Made by a program: the position numbers and the translations under genes. A stretch of DNA of 24,656 bases from Spirogloea muscicola (lineage: Eukaryota > Streptophyta > Zygnematophyceae > Spirogloeales > Spirogloeaceae), in NCBI GenBank assembly GCA_009602725.1, contig WELB01000066.1, forward strand, positions 297,648 to 322,303, in the 5' to 3' direction. Of this stretch, positions 1 through 12,400 are shown one piece after another. Under the pieces are notes generated by a model. The model saw nothing but the letters and a program-made list of their open reading frames with translations. It searched no databases and was not told the DNA's origin. Position 1 is the stretch's first letter. Each line of letters opens with the position of its first letter.

Positions 1-58
1 CTGCCGCGCGCCGCAGCGCCGCCGCCGCCGCCTCCCGCGGCGCGTTCTCCGGCGCCAT
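1..58 (-). CDS. Possible N-terminus of a divergent gene, cut by the window edge
   Basis: Read on the minus strand, an ATG at 58-56 in good context (GGCATGGCG) opens a frame that stays open to the edge and gives MAPENAPREAAAAALRRAA. The GC-rich, Ala-rich composition resembles other gene starts in the window. It would be head to head with polyubiquitin, leaving about 545 bp for a shared promoter. Nineteen codons are too few to identify a family, and GC-rich DNA is often open by chance, so this is only a candidate. Confidence 0.3.
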   Translation of the reverse strand, partial: MAPENAPREAAAAALRRAA

Positions 59-3326
<3,268 letters not shown>

Positions 3327-4397
3327 CTTGGCATCCCCGTTGGCGTACTCTGTGGGAATGATCTTGGCCTATAGTAGTAGAGCAGCTGTCGACTTGTGCT
3401 GGCCTTGAATTACCCTTGTACGGCTGTATATAGGTTGTGCCTTTGATTGCCAGAAACTATTCTGACTGTTGATGTGAATATGCTCCGACTTGTTGGATTC
3501 TTTATCGCCCACTGTTGTCATATATGCTCCGAGTGCATGTTTTTGATTTGGCAGTCATGTGCTGGGTTCTTGTGCTTCCTGCTAGGCGAGCTTCAGTTTA
3601 GCTTTGGCATCCTACCTAGCAAATATGCAGATTGATGTCACAATATGAAATTGCTGTCACAGATTACCATTCTTAGGTTATTGGGACTTGGTTACAAGGG
3701 TTTGTCTCTAAGCCTCCTTTCCCTCCCCCCTTGCCCATCTTTTGCTTAAATTTGCTGGCACGTTTGCTCCCGTGCTTACAATTTGCTGCTGCTGCTAAAG
3801 CTACTGATGCACGATGGGTCTTAAGTTTGCACTTTTGATTTGGAAAGTGTCGGTCGATGACTATGAATTCACCCTCCTTCGAGCCACTCAGGAGTGGATT
3901 TTGAAATGTTCGAAGGCCTTCTTGTAAGTGCACGCATAAGCAATTGAATATTGAACTGGACATTTTCAAGCATGGCTAACAAATTTCTTAGTCCTGCGTG
4001 CCACCATTCCCTGCTGCACTAGGTGGTCATGTATCAGGCCAGACCAGCTCGAGAGCCTTCAATCTTAGCGGCACTCGGTCTTTCGGCACAGCAGCAGAGC
4101 ATGGATGAGCAAGAAAGTGTGTGATGCTCAGCAACAATCACGATGTTATCTTCAGGCAACTTCGTACTCTCTCACATTTTGTTGGTTACTCTCTAACGCA
4201 GCTTGCCTCCTTTCACTGTATGAAAGTGGAAAGCGCCAAGAGTCTTCAGTTCGTGGTCAATTTTGTCAGAGACCAGAACATATATCTAAGATCAAAATGG
4301 CTCAAAAGAACTGTCGACCTACATATAGCTTCTTCCATTGCGATTGATACTGAAATGTGCACATAAGCTCCTTGAGCATGCCATGTCTGACCACCTT
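3327..4397. other. Intergenic between polyubiquitin and the convergent mutarotase gene
   Basis: No supported gene lies here. The first part must be polyubiquitin 3' UTR. The first TGTAA, the usual green-algal polyadenylation signal, is at 3923-3927, almost 600 nt after the stop, so either the 3' UTR is long or a variant signal is used nearer (TGTATATAGG lies near 3426). Small open frames here have no family features. Confidence 0.5.
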
Positions 4398-5201
4398 TTA
4401 GCCCAGGCGCAATGCCTGCTCCTGCAGGTCAAAAATGGCTGCCATTGGCGACCACCACTCACTGGAGCTCGCCGCAGGTACCTGGACAGTAGTCAGAGGG
4501 TTAGCAATTTGTGTGACAAACAGCGTATTAGGTAGTAGCCTGTCCTGTCATATGGGTACTTCAAGCCCTGGGAGCACGCCTCTTTGGACAGCAACTGTTT
4601 CGTAGACTGAGCACTCGCCCATGTTGAAGCCTTTGGTAGTTAGTCTCAGGTCAAATGCATTCTCTCTATCAACTGTTCCAACAGCCACGACCTAATATGC
4701 CATTATGATTGCTTCCAAACTGCAGTGTTTAGGACAAGTGAGTGCGTTCGTTTTATCCCGCCTTGCTACCACATGGCTTTACCTTCTGCTGGTAGCGGCG
4801 CATTAGCGCGTCCCACTCTTGCGCTTTTTTGCTCGCGGCATACTTCTGGTAGTCATGCGCAGGGTCGAACCCGTCATCAGCCTCAGCGTACATGAAGAGC
4901 CGGTTGCCGTGCAGGAAAATCTTCATCTGGCGCACCCCCGTGGCTTGCAGAGCCTCCAACACCTGCACAGACTAATCTCATGTCAAGATCACGTGTGTAC
5001 GTGCTCAAATCAAGTACAAAGCTGGGTTTAAGGTTTTGGGGTTTACGGTTCAGGTTTAGGGTTATCCGGAAATCTAAGCTCAGGGCTCGAGCTCGCAACC
5101 TGCGAGAGCTTGGACCTGAGGATACAGGGTTCGAGGGAGCGCACCTCGGGCCACACGGCCTCGTGGTGCTCCACGTACTCTGCCAGCGCCGCCCACGGGA
5201 T
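4398..5201 (-). CDS. L-rhamnose mutarotase-like protein (RhaM/DUF718 family), 5' end unresolved
   Basis: RhaM proteins interconvert the alpha and beta anomers of L-rhamnose through a dimeric alpha-beta ferredoxin-like fold. Sense-strand exons are 5179 (or up to 5201) to 5145, 4962-4783 and 4481-4398, with in-phase GT-AG junctions. The first exon gives EYVEHHEAVWPE, which holds the family Tyr and the His four residues later (Tyr18 and His22 in the E. coli enzyme) and the WPE motif. The second gives VLEALQATGVRQMKIFLHGN and then a QEWDALM segment. The last gives SEWWSPMAAIFDLQEQ and stops. The family is about 100-110 residues long, so only about 15-20 N-terminal residues are missing. A TAA in a telomere-like tract blocks the frame directly upstream, so either an upstream exon was missed or exon 1 is damaged. 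It is convergent with polyubiquitin. Confidence 0.8.
5023..5065. repeat. Telomere-like tract in mutarotase intron 1
   Basis: Degenerate TTTAGGG-type text (GGGTTTAAGG, GGGGTTTACGG, CAGGTTTAGGG) lies inside the 182-bp intron 4963-5144. On the sense strand of the gene it reads as CCCTAAAC-like sequence, about 60-100 nt before the 3' splice site. Confidence 0.8.
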
Positions 5202-5226
5202 TTAGGGTTTAGATTTAGGGTTCAGG
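5198..5226. repeat. Telomere-like tract abutting mutarotase exon 1
   Basis: GGGATTTAGGGTTTAGATTT and a following AGGGTTCAGG are degenerate TTTAGGG units. On the gene's sense strand they are CCCTAAA-type and end about 20 nt before the candidate acceptor GGCAG at 5184-5180. They introduce the in-frame TAA that ends the upstream reading frame. Confidence 0.8.
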
Positions 5227-5229
5227 CTC

Positions 5230-6685
5230 CGAGCAGCGCTCTGGGCGGGCCGGGGCGCCGCAGCGCCGCCGCCGCCGCCGCCGCCGCCGGCAATGGCGCC
5301 GCGCTTCCCGGCGCCGCAGCTGTCTGCCGCCACAGGGGGGTCTCCGGACTTCCGGCGTCCTGCCCGCCCTCCTTCCCTCCCCCTTCCTCTCGCCTCCCTC
5401 CTCCCCCCGCAGCTCAACCGCGGGGGGGGCAGCGGAGGAGAGGCCTCCAGTAACACGACAGTGTGCGGTCGGGGAGAGGGGAGTGGGAGGGGGAGGCGGA
5501 GACCGCCCCTGACCCGGGGGGGCCCGAATCCGCCCCAGATGCGTCGCCGAATGCCCATCCGCGCACCCCGCCAGACGGTGCCCTTACCAGGCGTGGCGCG
5601 TGATTGGCCCCGCCCGCACTCCGGCACCCCCCCCCCAGTGGGTCCGCAGCTGGACCCCTGCGCCACGGGGCGCCCTCCCGCCTGACGCCCCCGACGCGCC
5701 CGCCGGCCGCCCGCGGCCCGTCCCGTCGATGCAAGCGATCCGACGGCACGCCGCGGCGCGGGGGATTTGGCGAGCGGCGGCGGGCCCTCGGGGGGGCGAG
5801 GCAGCCACGCGGCGCCCGCTCAGTCGCTGGCAGCGGATCCGTNTCCGATCTAGGCGAGAACGGCCGCCGCCGCTGCCGTCGGCTCGCAGCCGAGCCACCT
5901 GCGGCCTGGGGCGCTGCGTGCGCCGCCCGGGCGCTGCCAGCGCCGCGCGCTGAGCGGGCCGAGCGGCAAGCCGAGGTGCGTTTGTGTCAAGCCGCATTCG
6001 CTAGCTCTGCAACTGCAATGCTTCTCGATAGCCTCCAGCGCTGCTCTCAATTACAGCTTAGCTAAGTGACTGGCGGAGAATCGGCTGTTATCGGCACTCA
6101 CATCCGGTCACATGGTTCCTAGCTTCACAGAGGATGTACTGGAGACCCAACCAATAAAGCAACCCGATAAATTGGAACAAATAAGAACAGTCAAAACGCA
6201 TCACGAAATGCCAGTACCAAGATGCTGCTTCAAAACCTGATGTCGAGTTGACTTACAGTCAAAGGCCAGTCGAGGACATCAGCAAGAGCCCTGCTTGGCC
6301 TGGTCAACAACCTGCAGAGTGCCTTTTCTTATCAAATTCGGCTATAATGGGCAATGTTTTCTTAGGTGCCTTCGACATCAGAAATCCAGGTGCCGTCTTC
6401 GGGCGGCCTTCCAAAGAGCGCAACCACAAGGAGCCGTTTGGCACTTGGGCAAGGCAAGGCTAGCTCCTCTGTGCAGATACAAGGCAATCATGTAGGTAAT
6501 GCACTTAAGCTTTGTAAGTTGTGCTGCTCAATACCTAGTATAAAAGAAGAATGCATAGCACAAATACAAGTGAACAGCAAGCTAGCACGCACAACCTCCT
6601 CCCAGCTTGATGGGACCTTTGCAAGCAGCATATGGGCAGTGGCACTTCGTACTTACCATCACTAGCAGCTGGCATTGGTTGAGAA
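5230..6685. other. GC-rich island and intergenic region between divergent genes
   Basis: 5230-5960 is extremely GC-rich, with a GCC microsatellite at about 5265-5290, an ambiguous base at 5843 and long open frames in several phases, as expected by chance at this composition. It probably holds the promoters of the mutarotase (-) and transporter (+) genes, and perhaps a missed first exon of the mutarotase; I searched for its N-terminal motif and did not find it. 5970-6685 is AT-richer and shows no recognisable gene. Confidence 0.5.
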
Positions 6686-8387
6686 ATGAGCGAGCTCGCT
6701 CAAGCAGGTCAGCTAGCACGCTGAACATCCTCCTGACAAGTGCCCCACATCTGCTGCCCAGACGACGAGCTGGACCACGCTGTGATGCCTGTGCTGTCAA
6801 GTCGCGGCAAGCACAGGGAGATATGGTCTCGCGGGAAATGGTGAGCACAACTGCCACACATGTGTTCTCTTTGGGCAGGCTTGTGGAATTGGTGCAAATG
6901 GCAGCTCGACTCACCAAGAATTAATTGCACATGAGGCAGTCAATAATGAGTGACGAGTCAGATTGATGACCCGCTACACATGGCAATGAAGAAGGCCTCT
7001 GCCAACTGAAAAGCGGCCAGGCTGCTGGGCTTGCTTGTAATGCAATCAGGTGCGTCGGTCGTGCTGGAGATGTATCAAGAGCTGCTGCGAGACCACCTTG
7101 TGATCACATTGTACCTGACCATGCTCGTGGGAGCAGGCGGCAATGCCGGGAATCAGGTGCAGAGCTTGTATCAACCCACTCTGTAATCAGAGAGCTCTGA
7201 CAGCTATTTGGTCCTGTTCGCTTAAACATTCAATTGTAATCTAACCTGGGTATGTATGATACAGTAGCATGTTTGTTGATATGTCACGCAATAACCGTGC
7301 ATGTGGCCAGGGAGCATTCTCAATCTGTGATCCCTGCCTCATTGTGAGTGCTTGAACGTGTCTTTCTGCTGGAAGTCTGTTATCTCTAGCTTCAATATCT
7401 CTGAAAGCGAATCACATGAGATGCTATCTTACTGTAAAATTTGCAGAGTGCAATCAAGGTGGTTAGGGGCCTTGCCACAGGCGAGATGCAAGTGACCTGC
7501 GAGAGCTTGCTGGCCAGCTTAAGGGAACAGACTGTGGTAGGGCTTGTCCTCTCCTCCATCTTGGCCACCCTTGGCTTCGTCCGCGTCTACGTAGACAACA
7601 GCGACCTCTTGGTGAGCTCTTCTCTTTTTCGGCCTCATCAAGCATGGCTGGCGTAGTTGCACTCGCTTGTACCTAACTCCTTCTTGCAATAGAAGTACAA
7701 GCTCATACTTTAGCTTCTAGAACTTCAGTCCTCTGCGATGACCTCTTCTTTGCCTTTGTGCTTGCGTGCCTTTCACCATCCTCAACAGGACTCCTTTGCC
7801 ATCTCGGCATCCCTCTTCCTGATTGTGCTCTCATCAGTGGAGATTGGCACTCTCCTTCCATACGGCTTAGCAAAAGCTGGTCTGGATCCGCTCAACGCGG
7901 CCACTTCGATACAGGTTGATGCCATACTTGAGCAGGCTGGCTTGAGCTGAATTGCTTGCTACTTGCCTGTTGAGCTTGGCCATGCAATGCACATGCAACC
8001 TCAAGTCCAACTGCTAGTGCAAACGGGCATCCCGATTGTGGTGTACACATATTGATGCCTGTCTTTACATTCCCAAGGCATCGTCATCATTATCATGACT
8101 TCCCGAGAGCTATGCAGCTGCGTCCTTGTTCTGCTGGCTGCGCTGGTCGAAGGATATCAGCGCCAGCGCTCTAGACTATGCCAGTTAAAAGCATTGTCAA
8201 TTCTTGGTAGAGCATGCATAGGCATATTGGCAGGTCATCAGTGCAGTGATTCTTATTCGCGTATGGCCATCATCATCCTGCCTTTCTGCAGGTAGTAATG
8301 GACATTGTGGGCGTCCTCATCACCTGCTCCATGTGCCACATTCTCTTCACCAGCTCGACCTTTCTGGACGGGCTCAGCCGAGGCTGA
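6686..8387 (+). CDS. MgtE/SLC41-type divalent cation (Mg2+) transporter, single domain
   Basis: This is a membrane channel-like carrier for Mg2+. Proposed exons are 6686-6707, 6762-6840, 7021-7156, 7447-7611, 7789-7914 and 8292-8387, totalling 207 residues with every phase consistent. The last four exons are secure. They contain LLGLLVMQSGASVVL (TM1), the family signature VGAGGNAGNQ followed by SAIKVVRGLATGE (TM2 and loop), VVGLVLSSILATLGFV (TM3), SLFLIVLSSVEIGTLLPYG (TM4) and VVMDIVGVLITC (TM5). The Asp in MDIVG sits where bacterial MgtE has its pore Asp. There are no CBS or N domains, so it is a half-size form of about 200 residues. The first two exons are less sure: exon 2 gives DELDHAVMPVLSSRGKHRE, and exon 1 (MSELAQA) requires a 54-nt intron. 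Candidate TGTAA signals lie at 8459-8463 and 8780-8784. Confidence 0.85.
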
Positions 8388-8989
8388 ATGTAGAAAGTTC
8401 TTCCCTACGCCTGATCACGTTGGCACATTTGCCAATACTTTTGAGCCCAACATAGACATGTAAGACACCTCCTATGTCCACTGCGTACATTTCCTTCGCT
8501 GGGCGTCATGGTGCGCGCCCCCTTCTAGCAAGGCGCTGCTCACACTATGCACAACGACGACAGGGGCAGAGCTGGAGAAGCTTGACTAAGGATCACAGCT
8601 TGCAGCTGGCGCGTATGCTTTGACACATGTATCATTTGATACATGTGTCAAAGCACCGTCACTATCACTATCCTCTTGTATGCCACACTTAGTGAGTTAG
8701 TGTGGGAGCCATATTGCAGTGTTGCACCTGCAGCAAGGCGCTTGCGAAGCTTCTGCTACAACTTAGTCAAGCTTTATTGTGTAAAGTTTGCTAGTTGTGG
8801 TGTTGAATTATAATACTTGAGCATTGTCAGATCATGTGATCGGCCTGCCCACAGATGAAACGATCAGATTTTGCAGGGGTTAGAAAAGCGCTGGAGCTAC
8901 ACAGCGAAGCTGATGGCCACTGCGTGCTCAATAGTAGAGGGCGCAAAAGGGTTTTGTGTGGCGGCTGGGGAGTAAAGGTACCTGGGCAT
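8388..8989. other. Transporter 3' region and intergenic
   Basis: No coding frame is supported. It contains TGTAA polyadenylation candidates at 8459-8463 and 8780-8784 and the perfect hairpin at 8617-8654, which would lie in the 3' UTR if the second signal is used. Confidence 0.5.
8617..8654. repeat. Perfect 38-nt inverted repeat (18-bp arms, 2-nt loop)
   Basis: The left arm GCTTTGACACATGTATCA (8617-8634) is followed by TT and by its exact reverse complement (8637-8654). Pairing stops at both outer ends. It lies 230 bp after the transporter stop codon. It could be an RNA hairpin in the 3' UTR, a dimeric protein-binding site or the remnant of a foldback element. Confidence 0.95.
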
Positions 8990-9098
8990 TAACCGGGGCT
9001 CCTTATCACGGTTAGCAGCAGATTAGTCAACGCCGTTATGCGGTCTGCCATTCCGGGGCCGTTACATAGCCGGCCCCGTTAAGCAGCAGCCGCCGTTA
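8990..9098. promoter_or_regulatory. Cluster of six MYB-type TAACNG motifs
   Basis: TAACCG at 8990, CGGTTA at 9009 and CCGTTA at 9033, 9059, 9076 and 9093 fall within 109 bp at spacings of 17-26 bp. TAACNG is the MYB core, and AACGG is also the core of plant mitosis-specific activator sites. A module GTTA(A)GCAGCAG...CGCCGTTA occurs twice (9011-9038 and 9078-9098). It ends about 360 bp upstream of the SAP30BP-family start and is followed by a GCC-rich stretch (about 9130-9175). The regulatory role is inferred. Confidence 0.55.
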
Positions 9099-9460
9099 CC
9101 GGGCCGTCCGAGTTTGCCGTAGGAAGCGGGAGGCCCGCCGCGCCCGCCGCCGCGCCCGCCGCCGCCGCGCCCGTCGCTGCCAAAGCCACCCCTGCATCCA
9201 CATGGTACTTCAGGAACCTTTGAATGATACTAAAGTCAGCCCTACTCTTTAAGCACACTCTAATCAGCAGTCGTTGATCACAGAGGCATTAGTAGGCAGC
9301 GTGCTACAGACCTGCCGCCACGGCGGCCACCGCGGTCCGAGAAGGTGCCGCCGGCCTCGCGCCGGCGGTCCTGCTCGCCCCACACCTTGGCCCAGTACGC
9401 CGCCTCCTCATCACCTGGAACCCACGAGCAGCCCGACGCAAGCCACAAAGTCAATTCCAG

Positions 9461-12400
9461 ATGANGCGACGGAGGCCCGACGCCGCCGCCGCCGGCGGCG
9501 CTCGGCATCCTGGGCTATGCGCCGGACGAGGCCGACGAGGAGGAGGAGGAGGAGGACGAGGGCCGGCCGTCGCCCTTCAATGGCGGCGACGAGGTGAGCG
9601 CCAAGGCCTGGCTGCCTCCGCCGCCGCCACTTATATTGGCAATTACAGCGAGTCGTAGATGATTGCGGCTGCTGTTATGCACCTGGCTGTGAAAGCCAGC
9701 CAGGTGCATATAGAGGACTATGTGTGTTAATGACTATGTTAGCGGAGCCACAGGCTAGGCAGACAGGCCGCTCTCAATGACCCCGAGTGGTCTTCCGCGT
9801 GTGTCCAATTAGCAAAATGGAATACTTTGTAATAGAATGTGCTAAATCTGCTCTGTATTGTGCGCTCCTGAGAAGCTTTTATGCATGGCATGGCGGTGGA
9901 TGTCCAGGATGGACGCGCCAGGCCGAGCGGCGCCGGAGGCTGTGCGGCGGTGGCAGCGGCGGACGCCCAGCCCTCCGCAAGTGGCGGTAAGCCTCCGACC
10001 GCCGGCGCTGAACTGCGTGAAGCCGAACAGCGTAAGCTCAATGGTGCTTAACGGGCGGCGGCCTTGTGCCATTGAGTGCCGCCCCCGCACTGCCCGTCGC
10101 CGGCGGCCTGCTCGGCAGGAGTTCTCTTGCGGCGGCCTGGGAGGGGCCTCTCCGGAGCACGGCCGTGGCCCTGAAGTCTCAGAGCCCCGAAAGCCCACGC
10201 TTGCGAGCCGCCACTACCCACATCCAACTAAACCCTGAAGCCTCACCCCAGCTCAGCCTCTGAGCCATGGCCGCGTGCCGAGACCCCTTAAGCCCTCGCT
10301 GAACAAAGTGCAAATCCCCACACCGCAGCACAACCCCTGTCTACCCAAAGTATACGTCATGATCACTCCTAAGTCTCCGTCCTAGTTCTACTTTTGCGCC
10401 GGTCAAGCGCTCCCTGTGGAATGGGAATATTATGTACCTTAGCCTGCCGCTTGGGCACTTGCCGTCTGCAATTAGTCCAGGCCGTCCGCCAATGGCCGGC
10501 CGAGGCTCTCCAGCCGCCGGCCTGCGGCCCTTCTTCTCACGCCCTCCTGGGTGCGCGTGCTCCGCTGCGCCGCAGGTGTGCGGGTGAGAGAGCGCACGCC
10601 TAAGTGGCAGCCTCTGCCTGCCACCACCTCCCTCCTCCACCTCCCTCTCTTGCTTCTCCTCTTGCAGGGGCAGATGGTCTAGAACCAGGGCTTGGGGTTA
10701 GCGCTCTCGCTCCAAGCATGGTCGTGTCCACGTCGGCAACTCCAAACAGTCCTCCCCGCTACCCGACATCTGTCGATGTCATGGGCTAGCTCCACAAGTT
10801 GTTGGCTACTGCTGCCGGCCTCCAGGGCCCCCCATGGCAGCAACACGGCCCGGCAGATCGCCCACAACTCTTGATGCAGTCACCTCCGTTGGTCGTGCCG
10901 CTCTGTGGCTATTAGTGAGCGGTGATGGCTGGCTGTGTGCCCAGAGGACAGGAGGAAGCTTGCCGCAGCATTGGAGGCTTCTTGCAGAGGTCCTCTGTCC
11001 CCTTGACATGAGTGCTAGAGGATGAAATCATTGAGCACAGCACCGGCAGAGCAGTATACACAGTCCTGCTGCAGGCTTAGGCAGTGGTCAGTATCTGGGT
11101 CGTAGTCACGCGCCCACAGCAAAGTCAGTCTTGGATTAACATTCAGAATCCACGTAATTCTTGAACTAGGTACAACACTCAGAGGCTCTAGGTACCAGTG
11201 GTACTGCAGGAGGAGTGTCAGTGTCAGGAGATGCTTGCTGCAGAGCGTCTGCCCTCAAATAGGTAGCTGTGGATGCAATGTTTATGTCAATACAGTGCAG
11301 CTCATGGTATCGTCATGGATACTACAAGCACTGACCTCTGTAAGGCACGGACAATCCTTTTAACTAACACAGATTTGCTTACCAAGTTAGTATCTTTATG
11401 CCGTATCTACTGTGGTTGCTTTCCTGTGGTGCAGGCTTGTGTGACCGGCAGCCAACGCTGCCAGGCTCGGTGCGCATCCTCACGCCCGGCAGCGCTGCAC
11501 TTGTGCTGACTCCTAGCAAGCGGACGCCCCAGCACAGCGATGGAGGCGAGCCCTCCGCCATGGCTGGCAGCACTGGCGCTCCACAGCCGGCTGCTGCCAG
11601 CTCCTCCGAGCCCAATGGGCGCCCGTCACCAATGAGGGCCAACGGCACCGCCGGCGAGAGGGACGGCGAGGCCGCCAGCAGCGGCGAGGCTCCCGAGCAC
11701 CAGGATGTGCGGCTGCAGGCGTTCCTTCCCCTGCCGCCAACTGAGCGGTGCAGTGACGAGCTGCAGGTGCAGTACGCGTGCAGCTCACACTTGTACACCA
11801 TAGATGCATATACCTATACATAATGCATATAGTGATGTTAAAAACTATTGATACTGTGCACGAGATAGTCACATTGACAGTTCTCCACCATACTCAAGTT
11901 TCAGCCAGCTGTAATGTTTGATTATCTTACAATCATCTCATCAAACCCTGATAAGGGCTACTGAGAGCTTGGCCACAGGCCAAATTTGTGCGGTACCTGG
12001 AGCTGCGGGCCCACGGCACGTTCTTCAACGAGACGCTGCGCAAGAGCAAGGGGTATCGCAACCCGGACTTCATGCAGCAGGCTGTGGCGCACTACAACGT
12101 GGACCAGTACGGCACCTGCCTGCGCAAGGACGTGTTCAATCCCCACGGCCTTGATCCTGAGGACTTCTTTGATGCCCTGGGTATGCAACAAATATGTTAG
12201 CCACCTTAAGGGCGTCTACTAAAATTTGCCTGTGGTTGTTCAATATTATCGTTATTGTGGGGAGACATGCCTTTTCCCAAAGGAGGTCGTTACAGTAACG
12301 TCTTTGTTAAGTTGGACATTCTAGTACCTGTCTACCATCATGTGACCTTTGAGCAAGATTAGGACATGTGCTCAGTCAAGCAAGGTGGGTATGCTGAAGT

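Noticed and set aside
4398-5201. Mutarotase as a recent bacterial transfer
   Set aside because: The gene has spliceosomal introns and algal-like base composition, and the family is known in algae and plants.
5202-6065. Many long overlapping frames on both strands
   Set aside because: Extreme GC content removes stop codons; compositions are Arg/Pro/Ala/Gly-rich with no domain, and one crosses an ambiguous base.
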